Part shown: piece by piece, positions 28,389 to 37,413 of the stretch | Position numbering within the stretch: position 1 is the stretch's first letter | How the letters are laid out: each line of letters opens with the position of its first letter | From: Methanocalculaceae archaeon | Lineage (GTDB): Archaea > Halobacteriota > Methanomicrobia > Methanomicrobiales > Methanocorpusculaceae | Direction: 5' to 3' | DNA: 45,787 bases | Assembly (NCBI GenBank): GCA_031262705.1 | Contig: JAISHD010000021.1 | Span: 1 to 45,787, forward strand | The notes under the pieces: model-generated | Seen by the model: only the letters and a program-made list of their open reading frames with translations | The model's database searches: none | Told to the model about the DNA's origin: nothing | Made by a program: the position numbers and the translations under genes

Positions 28389-29360
28389 TCAGTATCCTCT
28401 GGTAATGAAGAAATCCACCATCTCAACGATCAGATCCCGCTCCTCGGACTCCGGCACCACATTTGCAAGACCTGCCTTCGAATCAGCGATGAGTTTTTCT
28501 GAGATGTCGCGGACTTTTCCGAGAACACCGGACTCCTCAAGAAGTGCAATTGCTTCTGTGATCTCCTCCTGGGAAAGGTGATCCTTATGGTACTTCGATA
28601 AGTCCACATCCATCTCGCGGGCCGTGATTGCAAGAAGCGTCTGCTTGTTCTCACGGAGATCCGACGCCTGATCCTTCCCCGAGACCTCCGGCGGCGTCAT
28701 CAGATCAATGATATCATCCTGAATCTGGAACGCAATTCCCGTGTTCAGGCCAAGCGTGTAAAACGCAGAGATCTGCTTCATGTCACCGCCTGCAAGAGCA
28801 GCACCGATACCTGCGGCAGCCGCATACAACACACCCGTCTTCTTTCTGACCATCTCAAGGTACTCCTCCGCACGGACATCGTTTCGTGTCTCAAAGGACA
28901 CATCCTCCTGCTGACCCTCGCATATCTCATAGCAGGCGTGCGAAAGCATCTGCACAGCCGCAACCTTCGACTCGGGACTTGCATTCTTCACTGAACACAG
29001 GTATTCAAACGCCTTTGCGTACAGCACATCGCCTGCAAGGATTGCCGTTGCATCGTTCCACACCACATGCACCGTCGGTCTTCCGCGGCGCAGCGAATCA
29101 CCGTCCATAACATCATCATGCACCAGCGTGAACGTATGCATCCACTCAAGTGCAAGAGCCGCGGAAAAAATATCCGCAGACGCTCCCTTCCGGACGGCAT
29201 CAGCTGCAAGCAGAACCATTGCCGGACGGAGGCGTTTTCCTCCGCCAAGCAGCAGATGTGCAGACGCCTTCTGCAGTGTCGTGTCGGTCGCTTTGCTGTA
29301 CTCGTCTGCCTCCTGATCAACTTTTGCGGCAACGGATTTCAGATACTCAGATAACTCCAT
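28389..29360 (-). CDS. idsA: Geranylgeranyl/polyprenyl diphosphate synthase
   Basis: It joins isopentenyl diphosphate units to make the C15-C20 chains for archaeal lipids. The 323-residue protein has GGGKRLRP, the first Asp-rich motif DDVMD (with HDDVMDGD and RRGRPT), KTGVLYAAA, and the second Asp-rich motif DDIID (QIQDDIID). This is a complete active site of a trans-prenyltransferase. The residues just before the first motif are EWMHTFTLVHDD, without a bulky pair obviously set to short chains, so C20 is plausible. ATG 29360 is chosen over a codon 5 upstream. It ends the mevalonate part of the cluster. Confidence 0.95.
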   Translation of the reverse strand: MELSEYLKSVAAKVDQEADEYSKATDTTLQKASAHLLLGGGKRLRPAMVLLAADAVRKGASADIFSAALALEWMHTFTLVHDDVMDGDSLRRGRPTVHVVWNDATAILAGDVLYAKAFEYLCSVKNASPESKVAAVQMLSHACYEICEGQQEDVSFETRNDVRAEEYLEMVRKKTGVLYAAAAGIGAALAGGDMKQISAFYTLGLNTGIAFQIQDDIIDLMTPPEVSGKDQASDLRENKQTLLAITAREMDVDLSKYHKDHLSQEEITEAIALLEESGVLGKVRDISEKLIADSKAGLANVVPESEERDLIVEMVDFFITRGY

Positions 29361-29385
29361 AATACACACTCTCAATTTTTTTTGG

Positions 29386-30729
29386 TTATTTCGGAAGAAC
29401 CAGACGGTCTCCGTTCTGCATAATGTGAATCTCTTTGTTCAGCGTGTAACCGAACTCACGACCGAGCGTCACATATCCGCCCTTCATCTCAAACGGACCG
29501 TGCGACGGAACAATGTGCTCAGGATTCAGCATGGAAATCAGATCATAATGTTCCTGATAGTACGCGTGGCCCGTGACATGAAGACCGTCAAAGATTCTTG
29601 CACCCTGACGAAGCAACAGGCGATCAACCTCCGCACGCTGGGCATAGTTCACCGGATTCGGAATAATGTTTGCCGAAAACATCACTTTGTCGCCTTTTTC
29701 AATTTTAAACGGCGTATCACCGGCTGCCATACGGGACAGCATGGATCCCGGTTCTCCCTGATGACCGGTAACCACCAGCAGGAACTTCTCCTTTCCTTCC
29801 TTTGCCACACGGCGCAGCATTCGGTCAGTTGTCTTGCGGTTGCCGTAGATGCTCGTCCCCTGCGGGAAGGCAACCTGCTTCATCATCTCTGCGGTGCCGC
29901 TGTACCGCTCCATCGATCTGCCCAGAAGAATCGGGACACGATCGATCTCACGGGCACATTCGGTGATGGTTTTGATTCTTGCAATCTGCGAGGCAAACGT
30001 CGAGACGATGATCGCATTCTTGTCGTCCTCGCAGCGGGTAATCGCATCCCGCACCCGCAGACGGGCAACCTGTTCGCTCGGCGCATAGCCGCGGTCGTCC
30101 AGATTCAGTGACTCGACAATCAGAACCTTCACACCCTCTTTTCCGATCGCACGCATGCGTGCAATGTCAGGGGCTTCGCCGATAACCGGCGTCATGTCCA
30201 GTTTGAAATCGTTTGCATACACCACACAGCCCGACGGCGTGTGAAGCACCGCCATAACGGAGTCAATGATACTGTGCTGGACGCGGACGACCTCCAGCGT
30301 TAAGTGCTGCGAGATGGTGTACTTGCCGCCCGCCTTGAGTGCAAACGTCTTGTTCGTTACCGAAAACTTGCGTTCGCCTTCAATCTGCTGTTTTATCAGC
30401 TCGGTTGTGTACGGCGTTGCAATGACCGGACAATTGTACCGGTGAGCGAGTTTCTGGACAGCACCGATGTGATCCAGGTGACCGTGCGTACATACAATCG
30501 CCTTGACCGTACCCTCAACCGAGTTCATCACGGTATCATCAGGGATTGCACCGATCTGGATCAGATCCAGCGAGTGCATATTCTCCATTTCTACATTGTT
30601 GTTTCCTGAGATCGGGTCAAGATACAGACCCATATCAAAGATAACGATCTCTTTGTCGACGCGGACCGCGGTCATATTCCTTCCGACCTCGTTGTATCCG
30701 CCAACAGCAATGACTTCTATGTCAACCAT
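29386..30729 (-). CDS. rnj: Ribonuclease J (beta-CASP metallo-beta-lactamase)
   Basis: Archaeal RNase J is a 5'-3' exoribonuclease. The 447-residue protein has the metallo-beta-lactamase motif THGHLDH, the nearby YANDFKLD, and the beta-CASP part with ILLGRSMERY, VVTGHQGEPGSMLSRMA and VTGHAYYQEHYDL, ending with IVPSHGPFEMK. Catalytic His and Asp are all present. It sits between fni and idsA, as in many euryarchaea. The gaps are 25 bases on each side, consistent with one transcript. Confidence 0.93.
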   Translation of the reverse strand: MVDIEVIAVGGYNEVGRNMTAVRVDKEIVIFDMGLYLDPISGNNNVEMENMHSLDLIQIGAIPDDTVMNSVEGTVKAIVCTHGHLDHIGAVQKLAHRYNCPVIATPYTTELIKQQIEGERKFSVTNKTFALKAGGKYTISQHLTLEVVRVQHSIIDSVMAVLHTPSGCVVYANDFKLDMTPVIGEAPDIARMRAIGKEGVKVLIVESLNLDDRGYAPSEQVARLRVRDAITRCEDDKNAIIVSTFASQIARIKTITECAREIDRVPILLGRSMERYSGTAEMMKQVAFPQGTSIYGNRKTTDRMLRRVAKEGKEKFLLVVTGHQGEPGSMLSRMAAGDTPFKIEKGDKVMFSANIIPNPVNYAQRAEVDRLLLRQGARIFDGLHVTGHAYYQEHYDLISMLNPEHIVPSHGPFEMKGGYVTLGREFGYTLNKEIHIMQNGDRLVLPK

Positions 30730-30754
30730 TGTATTTCTCCGAATTTTTCAGACC

Positions 30755-31843
30755 TTAGGACATTCGCGTATCCGGCTGCTGACCAATCATTTCCCGCAGT
30801 CTTCCTGTGATATACATTCTTGCATGCTGAAGAGCGGAAACATCGGAAGAACCCGTCAGAAACATTGCCGCACGAAGCTGGTAATGCACTGCATCAATGG
30901 TTCTGCATGTTTCCTCCTCGCTGCACAGAGCAGGAGAGAACAGGGGAAGAGCCATACCCCCGAGTGTTGCCCCGAGAGCTATTCCTTTTGCGATGTCACG
31001 ACCCGATCGCAACCCGCCGGTTGCGATCACAGGTCCGGTTCCGGTCCCGGCTACCTCAAAAACACTCACAGCGGTTGGAACTCCCCAGGTAAGGAGAGAT
31101 TCGCCGAGTTCCCGGAGTGCTTTATCACCGGCAGCCCCGCGCTCATTGGCACGGATTCCTTCTATTTTCGCCCACGATGTTCCGCCCATACCGCCGGTAT
31201 CAATGGCAGAGACTCCGGCATCCCAGAGTCTGGACGCAACTTCGCGGGATATGCCGTTTCCGGTTTCTTTGACGATTACCGGGAACTTCACGTCCTTGCA
31301 CAGCTGCCGGATAGCATCCAGACAGCCGACCGCGGAGTGATCACCTTCCGGCTGGATGGCCTCCTGCAGGAAGTTTAAGTGAATGCAGAGAGCGTCTGCG
31401 TCGATCATCTCGACTGCACGTTCCGCCCATTCCGTGCCGTGTTCCACCAGCTGGACGGCACCAAGATTTCCGCAGACGAATGCATGCGGTGCGGTCTCGC
31501 GGACAATGGCAAACGAGTCTGCCAGCTCCGGCTTTTCCAGAGCCGCACGCTGGGAGCCGACGCCGATACCAAGCCCGTAGCGTTCTGCCGCTGCAGCCAG
31601 AACACGGTTGACCTCTGCGGTGTCCGGGTGGCCGCCGGTCATTGCCGCGATGAACAGCGGGGATCCGAGACGTTTTCCGAGAAACTCAACCGAGAGATCG
31701 ATTGCGTCCATGTCGCATTCAGGCAGGGCACAGTGCACCAGATGCACATCGTCAAAGAGTGCGGATCCTGTCTCGATGTCGGTCTGGCTGCAGATACGCA
31801 GATGGTCCATCTTGCGTGATGAGGTAAGTTTCTCTTTTGTCAT
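30755..31843 (-). CDS. fni: Type 2 isopentenyl-diphosphate isomerase
   Basis: Fni uses reduced FMN to interconvert isopentenyl and dimethylallyl diphosphate. The 362-residue protein shows RKMDHLRI at the start (substrate binding), FIAAMTGGHPDTAEVN, GIGVGSQRAAL, LNFLQEAIQPEGD, VIVKETGNGIS, DTGGMGGTSWAKIE, and the FMN phosphate site ATGGLRSGRDIAKGIALGA. All are in the order expected for the family. It lies between ipk and rnj in the mevalonate part of the supercluster and completes, with IPK, the archaeal route to the C5 building blocks. Confidence 0.95.
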   Translation of the reverse strand: MTKEKLTSSRKMDHLRICSQTDIETGSALFDDVHLVHCALPECDMDAIDLSVEFLGKRLGSPLFIAAMTGGHPDTAEVNRVLAAAAERYGLGIGVGSQRAALEKPELADSFAIVRETAPHAFVCGNLGAVQLVEHGTEWAERAVEMIDADALCIHLNFLQEAIQPEGDHSAVGCLDAIRQLCKDVKFPVIVKETGNGISREVASRLWDAGVSAIDTGGMGGTSWAKIEGIRANERGAAGDKALRELGESLLTWGVPTAVSVFEVAGTGTGPVIATGGLRSGRDIAKGIALGATLGGMALPLFSPALCSEEETCRTIDAVHYQLRAAMFLTGSSDVSALQHARMYITGRLREMIGQQPDTRMS

Positions 31844-31851
31844 GATTTTCG

Positions 31852-32604
31852 TTACTGAACGGTTGTTCCGCCGTGGTCACGGTCCTGCAGGAAGTCCATG
31901 ACACGGGAGATGTGGAAGAGGTGGGACGGGATGCCGGCGTCTGCGAGCAGCAGAAGCTCCTCAACTTTTCCCCGCATTCCTCCGGTAACGTCCGTGTTTG
32001 CGGAGTCGCCGAGATCGATTGTACCGACATTTTCGCGGGTGATTGCCGGAACGACCCGGCCTTCGGCAAGAACACCGGGGACGTCGGTTGCAACACCGAC
32101 ACGGGTTGCGCAAAGGGCTTTTGCCATTGCGGGGACGATCTGATCGCCCGAGATGATGCAGGCTCCGCGAACGGTGTCCATCACCACGTCACCGTGCAGA
32201 ACCGGGACGACGCCGAGTGCAAGCAGTGCTTTGATCTGTTCCTCGCCGGAGTACACAAGGCGGCCGTCCTTTGCAAGACTCGTGCAGAATGGGTGCATAC
32301 AGACTGCGTCAACGCCTTCGGCGCGGAGAAGCGATACAAACTCTTCGTTCAGCCGCCGGACGGCAAAGTGGGTGACGGCGATTCCTTCGGCATTGGATTT
32401 TGTGACGCCTTCCTGAATACGGTACTGCTTTGCCTCCGGATGACCGCAGGATCCTGCGCCGTGTACGATGACGAGCGGCACGGATTTTGCGACCGGCGCA
32501 ATCTGTGCAGCGAGTTCACGAATCCGTACGGTGTCAATTACACCTGTTTCGGATTTTTTTGTGACAACGCTTCCGCCGAGTTTGAGTACGGTAATTTCAC
32601 TCAT
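31852..32604 (-). CDS. ipk: Isopentenyl phosphate kinase
   Basis: IPK phosphorylates isopentenyl phosphate to isopentenyl diphosphate, the final kinase of the archaeal mevalonate pathway. The 250-residue amino-acid-kinase-fold protein has KLGGSVVT near the start, the IPK-type loop VHGAGSCGHPEA (with the His used in catalysis), LHGDVVMD, SGDQIVP and TDVTGGMRGKVEELL. The start is ATG 32604, 8 bases inside the end of mvk and preceded by GGAAGG. An open frame reaches farther upstream but is within mvk. Its place next to mvk and fni supports the call. Confidence 0.95.
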   Translation of the reverse strand: MSEITVLKLGGSVVTKKSETGVIDTVRIRELAAQIAPVAKSVPLVIVHGAGSCGHPEAKQYRIQEGVTKSNAEGIAVTHFAVRRLNEEFVSLLRAEGVDAVCMHPFCTSLAKDGRLVYSGEEQIKALLALGVVPVLHGDVVMDTVRGACIISGDQIVPAMAKALCATRVGVATDVPGVLAEGRVVPAITRENVGTIDLGDSANTDVTGGMRGKVEELLLLADAGIPSHLFHISRVMDFLQDRDHGGTTVQ

Positions 32605-33469
32605 CTTTTTCCTTCCGTGCACCTTCGGTGTCAATCGTGGTGATGATGGCGCGTGCATCGCATCCTTCGATGGCTCCGGCAACGCGGTTGCGTGAGCTTT
32701 TGGAACAGATGGCATACATGCATCCGCCGCCGCCGGCTCCTGTAGTCTTTGCGCCTTGCGCTCCTGCGGAGCGGGCAGCAAGTACAAGTTTTGAGAGAAT
32801 CGGATGGCCGACGCCGAGGGCGTCCAGGAGTGCATGGTTCATGTTCATGAGGCTGCCGAGCTCCTTCTGGTTGTCCAGATTGTACATCGCCCGCATGGTG
32901 ATGGCCGCAATGGAGTCGAGGATGGGGTTTGCGATGTCCGGCGAGTGTTTGCGAAGCTCCGCCACTTTCCCAACCATCTCCGATGTGCTGTGCGAGACAA
33001 GCGTGTTGCCGATAACGAGCGAGAAGTTCTGCGGCGGCAGAAGACGGCGCTTTTCGTTGCCGCGAACGAGGACCATGCCGCCGAAGGCGGAGACATAGGT
33101 ATCGGTTGCACTGGCGTGGCCGTTCTGTGCGGACATCTCCACCTGATGGGCAAGGTCGGCGATCTCGGCACGGGTTTTTTCCAGACCGAACTCGTCGTTG
33201 ATTGCACAGAGCGTTGCAACGGTTACCGCTGCAGAAGATCCGAGTCCCGAGGAACTCGGAAGCTGGGATCTGACATAGACGCTGCCCTTGACATTCATCA
33301 GCCGGAAGCATTCGGCGATGTAGGGGGAGTTGGGTTTCTGGTGGTAGCGCGACTCGCGGACGGTGACCATAACGCGGGGTTTGATCGCCATTGCGATGCC
33401 GGGCTTTCCGTACACGACGGCGTGTTCGCCGAAGAGGAAGACTTTGCCCGGAGCGCTCCATGTTGCCAT
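32597..33469 (-). CDS. mvk: Mevalonate kinase
   Basis: It phosphorylates mevalonate to 5-phosphomevalonate. The 290-residue GHMP kinase has PGKVFLFGEHAVVYG at the start and the ATP loop PSSSGLGSSAAV. It then has GHASATDTYVSAFGG (catalytic Asp region) and the third motif KTTGAGGGGCMYA. Length and order are normal for archaeal Mvk. A GGAGG precedes ATG 33469, which shares one base with the stop of the MEMO1 gene (TGATG), so the two are coupled. Confidence 0.96.
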   Translation of the reverse strand: MATWSAPGKVFLFGEHAVVYGKPGIAMAIKPRVMVTVRESRYHQKPNSPYIAECFRLMNVKGSVYVRSQLPSSSGLGSSAAVTVATLCAINDEFGLEKTRAEIADLAHQVEMSAQNGHASATDTYVSAFGGMVLVRGNEKRRLLPPQNFSLVIGNTLVSHSTSEMVGKVAELRKHSPDIANPILDSIAAITMRAMYNLDNQKELGSLMNMNHALLDALGVGHPILSKLVLAARSAGAQGAKTTGAGGGGCMYAICSKSSRNRVAGAIEGCDARAIITTIDTEGARKEKDE

Positions 33470-34311
33470 CAGACAACCTCCATTGCCGCGTAACCGACGA
33501 CTTCGCGGCTGTCGCCGGTTGCGTCGCCCGAGGTCTGATACATGATCACGTTTGCTTCATGTGCGCCGAGATGTTTGCAGACGAGCATCATTACCGCAAT
33601 GCAGCCGTAGCCGCACATGGACGGTTTGATCTCGATGAGTTTTTCATAGAATGCCTGCACATCAAGTTTTGCCGCGGCTGCAAGAACCGTCAGGTCATCG
33701 CGTTCTGCGACGGCAGCCGGTACATAATGCGAGCCGTCACCGGAGGCAATAATCACGACGTCCACATCCACCGCGTCAACTGCCTGTGAAAGTGCAGCCG
33801 CCACGCGGCGGACCTCGGAAAGAGACTGGTCGCCAAGTAAGACGGGCAGGACTTTTGCCTGCGGGAACCGGTAGCGGATGAAGGGCATCTGCACTTCCAG
33901 CGAGTTCTCCTGCACCCGCAGGAGATTGGGACGGTTCGGGATGCCAGCCGCAGTCAGTGCGGCGGCAAGGCGACTGTCCGGCAGAACCGGACCGAGCGGT
34001 GTTTCCCAGATCAGATCTGCGGTTGCGGTCATACAGCCTGCATGGCTTGGACCGATCACCACAAATGTACCGGAAAATGTTTCGGGAATTTTCGCATAAG
34101 CGCACGCAGCACATTTTCCCGAGTAGATGTATCCTGCGTGCGGAACCAACACACCGTACGGAGAGGTTACAGACGTTACCGTAGACGAAAAGAGTGCATC
34201 AAGCAGGGCTTTCAGTTCCTCTGCAACCCCCGGGTAAAACATTCCCGCAAGGTCAGCATGCCGACAGCCTGCATCCGCCGTACCGGCGGCAGGATATTCC
34301 TCTATTTTCAT
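33469..34311 (-). CDS. MEMO1-family protein (AmmeMemoRadiSam system protein B type)
   Basis: The 280-residue protein belongs to the MEMO1/MhpB-related family. It has GMFYPGVAEEL at the start, VPHAGYIYSG and IGPSHAG (the two His of the metal-like site), LGPVLPDSRLA, ENSLEVQMPF, ASGDGSHYVP and CGYGCIAVMM. It could bind a metal, but no activity is proven for archaeal members. In archaea MEMO1 genes are very often next to mvk, as here, and have sometimes been linked to the isoprenoid route by neighbourhood only. Starting at ATG 34311 leaves a TATA-like CATAAAAC 18-25 bases upstream. Confidence 0.9.
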   Translation of the reverse strand: MKIEEYPAAGTADAGCRHADLAGMFYPGVAEELKALLDALFSSTVTSVTSPYGVLVPHAGYIYSGKCAACAYAKIPETFSGTFVVIGPSHAGCMTATADLIWETPLGPVLPDSRLAAALTAAGIPNRPNLLRVQENSLEVQMPFIRYRFPQAKVLPVLLGDQSLSEVRRVAAALSQAVDAVDVDVVIIASGDGSHYVPAAVAERDDLTVLAAAAKLDVQAFYEKLIEIKPSMCGYGCIAVMMLVCKHLGAHEANVIMYQTSGDATGDSREVVGYAAMEVV

Positions 34312-34595
34312 GGATATCAAACGGGTTTTATGCCGTAACCAAAGTTTTCGTCCGCCGATCCGCGAAAGATACTATTGAGATATTGCGGATTGGTGTGTGA
34401 AGGTGGTTATGTGTTGGTTCGGCAGGGCTTTAATGATTGCGCCATGCAGGGTTGTGTCAGATGGTTCGGAAAGTTTCCGGACGGTGTGTACCGGAATTTT
34501 TCAGAAAAAAATCACATGAACTCTTTTCACGGCATCAGATATGTCGAAAAGCCGGAGTCGGGAAATGTACAAAAAAAAGATTGTATCCGAGAAAT
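34312..34595. other. MEMO1 promoter region with hairpins
   Basis: This gap is between rps2 and the MEMO1 gene. It contains a hairpin with ATCCGC/GCGGAT arms (34355-34388) and the perfect palindrome CGGAAA-G-TTTCCG at 34467-34479, which could be a regulator site. A 36-codon frame at 34406 has a ribosome-like GGTGG too close to its ATG, and a longer frame from TTG 34375 has none. I do not call either a gene. Confidence 0.35.
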
Positions 34596-35204
34596 TTAAA
34601 ACTCAGACTCAAAGTCTTCAAAGGTCAGGGAGGACACGATGCCCTTCTGTTTTAAGATCTCACGGGTAAGCAGGAAGTACACCATAGAGAGTGCCTTGCG
34701 ACCTTTGTTGTTCGTCGGAATCACGAGATCGACGTTGTTGGTCTGGTTGTTGATATCACAGAGTGCGATGACCGGGATGCCGCACTGGACCGCCTCGGTG
34801 ATAGCCTGTGCATCTCCGATCGGGTCAGTGACCACGACAACCGACGGTTCGACGTACTTCGGGAGTACCGGGTTGGTGAGCGTACCGGGGATAAACCGGC
34901 CGACGTGGGAGAGTGCGCCAATGGTGTCGGCAAACTTCTGTGCCGGGTACTGGCCGTACTGACGCGACGTCACCACGAAGATCTTCGGGGACTCGTAGCG
35001 TGCAAGGAACTTTGCCACCTGCTTGATGCGTTCGTCGGTCTTTCTGATATCAATGATATACAGACCGTCGGAACGGACGCGGTAGATGAATTCTTTCATG
35101 TCGTCGTCTTTCTGCTGGGTTCCGATGTGGACACCTGCTGCCAGATACTCTTCCACGGATACTAATGGTTCGGTCAGTTCAATTCCAAGTTCATTGTCGG
35201 TCAT
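34596..35204 (-). CDS. rps2: Ribosomal protein S2
   Basis: It is a protein of the small ribosomal subunit. The 202-residue protein has the archaeal S2 signature near the start ([28 protein letters not shown]) and [27 protein letters not shown] and [23 protein letters not shown]-like text (NNKGRKALS). The start is ATG 35204, one base after the eno stop, with GGAG in the eno tail. Slightly acidic, as in many methanogens. Confidence 0.96.
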   Translation of the reverse strand: MTDNELGIELTEPLVSVEEYLAAGVHIGTQQKDDDMKEFIYRVRSDGLYIIDIRKTDERIKQVAKFLARYESPKIFVVTSRQYGQYPAQKFADTIGALSHVGRFIPGTLTNPVLPKYVEPSVVVVTDPIGDAQAITEAVQCGIPVIALCDINNQTNNVDLVIPTNNKGRKALSMVYFLLTREILKQKGIVSSLTFEDFESEF

Positions 35205-35205
35205 T

Positions 35206-36405
35206 TTAGAAATGCTCCTCAATTCTTATAAGTTCATTTAATTTAGCAATACGCTCGCCGCCAACAACCCCGCACTTGAGGAAACAGCAGTTGAATGCAG
35301 TTCCAAGATGTGCGATTGTGGTGTCGGTTGTCTCACCGGACCGGTGGCTCATGACGGTCTCATACCCGTATTCATGGGCAAGACGAATCGTCTCAAACGT
35401 GTCGGTCAGGGTTCCGATCTGGTTGGGCTTGATTAAGACGCAGTTTCCTGCTTCAAGAGCAATGCCTTCCTCCAGACGCTTTACATTGGTGACGAAGAGG
35501 TCGTCTCCGCAGATAAGCGTGTCACGACCAGAGACTTCCTCGGTCATCTGTGCGAAGCCCGCAAAGTCCTCTTCCTGAATCGGATCCTCTACATAGAGCA
35601 GGTTGTACTGATCCACCAGTTCGGCAATGTATGCGATCTGCTCCTCAGTGGTGCGCTTTGCATTCTTATACACATACCGCTCAAGATCGGCATTCCACAT
35701 CTCGGAAGCTGCAACGTCAAGACCCATCCGGACTTCGATTCCGGTTTCATCCTGCACTTTGTTGACCGCTTCCGCGACAATTTCGAATGCTTCGGCGTCA
35801 CTGACATGCGGGGCCCATGCACCCTCGTCACCTTTGCCGCAGCCTTTGCCGCGCGCAACAAGAATCTCTTTGATCGTCTTGTGCACACGGGCGTTGGTGA
35901 AGACTGCTTCTGCGGCAGTTGCCGCGCCGGTCGGGACAATCAGGAACTCCTGAATGTCGGTTGCGTCCACTGCGTGGACGCCGCCGCCGATCACGTTGCC
36001 AAGCGGAAGCGGTGTCTGGTCCACGAACGCACCGCCAAGGTACTGGAAGAGTTCCATGTTCAGGGAGGAAGCCGCAGCTTTTGCGTTTGCAAGAGAGAGT
36101 GCAACCGCAATGTTTGCACCGATGCCGGAAAGGTCGTCGGTCGCATCCACCACATGGAGCACCTCATCAAAGCCGCGCTGATCTTGGGAATCAAGATCGA
36201 TCAGTTCCGGAATCAGCCGTGCCTGTGCGTCGGCGATTGCTTCTGCACAGGGTCTGACTTTTGCCTCGTAGATACCGGTCGAGGCACCGCTTGGTGCGCA
36301 TGCGCGGCCGTATCCTCCGCTTGTGGTCAGAATCTCCGCTTCAATAGTTTCATTGCCGCGGCTGTCAAGAATTCTCCGGAGAGTAACTCCGTCGATGGTG
36401 GTCAT
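35206..36405 (-). CDS. eno: Enolase
   Basis: Enolase interconverts 2-phosphoglycerate and phosphoenolpyruvate. The 399-residue protein has [24 protein letters not shown], the metal-binding Asp/Glu set ([29 protein letters not shown]), the catalytic Lys in LIKPNQIGT, and [16 protein letters not shown]. It is complete. It lies between rpo6 and rps2 in the classical archaeal order. GAGGT lies ahead of ATG 36405, one base after the rpo6 stop. Confidence 0.97.
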   Translation of the reverse strand: MTTIDGVTLRRILDSRGNETIEAEILTTSGGYGRACAPSGASTGIYEAKVRPCAEAIADAQARLIPELIDLDSQDQRGFDEVLHVVDATDDLSGIGANIAVALSLANAKAAASSLNMELFQYLGGAFVDQTPLPLGNVIGGGVHAVDATDIQEFLIVPTGAATAAEAVFTNARVHKTIKEILVARGKGCGKGDEGAWAPHVSDAEAFEIVAEAVNKVQDETGIEVRMGLDVAASEMWNADLERYVYKNAKRTTEEQIAYIAELVDQYNLLYVEDPIQEEDFAGFAQMTEEVSGRDTLICGDDLFVTNVKRLEEGIALEAGNCVLIKPNQIGTLTDTFETIRLAHEYGYETVMSHRSGETTDTTIAHLGTAFNCCFLKCGVVGGERIAKLNELIRIEEHF

Positions 36406-36406
36406 A

Positions 36407-36595
36407 TTACTGTACCTCTATTTTGTCACCAATGGGGCGCTTGACAGTGATAGGAACCATATTCTCCTCATACTCAACAAGAGCAATCTCAAGCGGATCG
36501 ATCTTTGTGGTTCTGACAAGAATAGGAGCACCCATCGAAATCTGTAAAGCACGCGCACCGATGATCCTGGCCCGTTCATAACGAGTGTATATCAT
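36407..36595 (-). CDS. rpo6: RNA polymerase subunit Rpo6 (RpoK)
   Basis: It is the archaeal RNA polymerase subunit equivalent to bacterial omega and eukaryotic Rpb6, which helps assembly. The 62-residue protein has [20 protein letters not shown], the typical core, and [22 protein letters not shown] chose ATG 36595 over a TTG six bases upstream because GGATGTGAT leaves the right 5-base spacing only for the ATG. It lies between tRNA-Pro and eno. Confidence 0.95.
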   Translation of the reverse strand: MIYTRYERARIIGARALQISMGAPILVRTTKIDPLEIALVEYEENMVPITVKRPIGDKIEVQ

Positions 36596-36632
36596 TGGCA
36601 ATCACATCCATAAAACATAAAGAATGGAAAAA

Positions 36633-36707
36633 TGGGGTCGCTGAGATTCGAACTCAGGTCACTACGTCCCGAACGTAATAGGATGGTCCAGGCTACCCTA
36701 CGACCCC
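36633..36707 (-). tRNA. tRNA-Pro(CGG)
   Basis: On the minus strand the acceptor GGGGTCG pairs with CGACCCC, and the discriminator is A. The D arm holds TAGCCTGGACC between GGG and ATCC. The anticodon arm is TTACG-TTCGGGA-CGTAG (anticodon CGG, reading CCG), and the T arm is CTGAG-TTCGAAT-CTCAG. The length is 75 and CCA is not encoded. It sits between rpo10 and rpo6, so it may be cut out of the cluster transcript. Confidence 0.95.
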
Positions 36708-36720
36708 GCATCATCATGCA

Positions 36721-36909
36721 TCACGTGTAGGGATACAGCTCATCAACCGTCTCTTTGTGCGAGAGAAGCATGCGTCTGCAGCAGTACCGCTCAAGTCCGA
36801 GAGAGTCGAGAATGTCTTTCGGGTCTTCACCGGCAGCTTTACGCTGTTGATATTCTTCCCATACCGTGGAAATTACCTTCCCACAGGTGAAACATCGAAC
36901 TGGTATCAT
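36721..36909 (-). CDS. rpo10: RNA polymerase subunit Rpo10 (RpoN)
   Basis: It is the archaeal subunit equivalent to Rpb10, placed at the base of the polymerase with Rpo3 and Rpo11. The 62-residue protein has the zinc site CFTCGK (C6, C9) and CCRRM (two adjacent Cys), exactly as in the family, and [19 protein letters not shown] in between. AAGGAT lies before ATG 36909. Confidence 0.97.
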   Translation of the reverse strand: MIPVRCFTCGKVISTVWEEYQQRKAAGEDPKDILDSLGLERYCCRRMLLSHKETVDELYPYT

Positions 36910-36950
36910 TAGTTATCCTTCTAAGGTTATTAATCTGTTGTTTTGCAAAT

Positions 36951-36990
36951 GGGAGTGAGGAATTCACTCCCCTGCAGAACATATGTTCTG
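36951..36990. repeat. Two adjacent perfect inverted repeats in the rps9-rpo10 gap
   Basis: GGGAGTGA-GGAAT-TCACTCCC (36951-36971) has 8 bp with a 5-base loop, and CAGAACATATGTTCTG (36975-36990) is a 16-base palindrome. They lie between the rps9 stop and rpo10, so they may mark RNA processing or reduce read-through. Confidence 0.6.
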
Positions 36991-37001
36991 AAAGCGAATG
37001 G

Positions 37002-37400
37002 TTAACGGTACGACTTCTGGAACCGTGCACGTGCACCGCGTCCATGCGGCTTCTTGGCTTCCTTCTGACGGGAATCGTTGACAAGAAGCGTACGGTCGTA
37101 GCTGAGGTAAACCTCTTTGATGCGCGGGTCGTTGGTCCAGTTCAGGATGCCGCGGCCAAGTGCCGTGCGGACAGCTTCTGCCTGGCCCATGACGCCGCCG
37201 CCGGAGACATCAATGTCAACGTCGACGTTGTCAATTGCACCCGGTGCGAGAGCGATTGCCTCGGCAATCTTCATGCGGATGATCTCGCTGCCGTAGACCT
37301 CGAGCGGAACGGAGTTGATACGGACTCTGCCCTTACCCTCTCTGAGGGTAGCGCGTGCAATTGCCGTCTTTCTCTTACCACTGGTGTTAATGATCTTCAT
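37002..37400 (-). CDS. rps9: Ribosomal protein S9
   Basis: It is a small-subunit protein whose C-terminal tail reaches the P-site tRNA. The 132-residue protein starts MKIINTSGKRKTAIARATLR, has GGGVMGQAEAVRTALGRGIL, and ends with GRGARARFQKSYR, the classical basic tail. GAGGTGG lies 5 bases before ATG 37400. It is downstream of rpl13 with a 13-base gap. Confidence 0.97.
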   Translation of the reverse strand: MKIINTSGKRKTAIARATLREGKGRVRINSVPLEVYGSEIIRMKIAEAIALAPGAIDNVDVDIDVSGGGVMGQAEAVRTALGRGILNWTNDPRIKEVYLSYDRTLLVNDSRQKEAKKPHGRGARARFQKSYR

Positions 37401-37413
37401 CTTTTTCCACCTC

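Noticed and set aside
31873-32643. Open frame of 256 codons on the plus strand
   Set aside because: It is antisense to isopentenyl phosphate kinase.
34375-34599. Small gene between MEMO1 and rps2
   Set aside because: It starts at TTG without a ribosome site, is odd in composition and lies in a promoter region. The GGTGG near 34400 is too close to the ATG of an alternative 36-codon frame.
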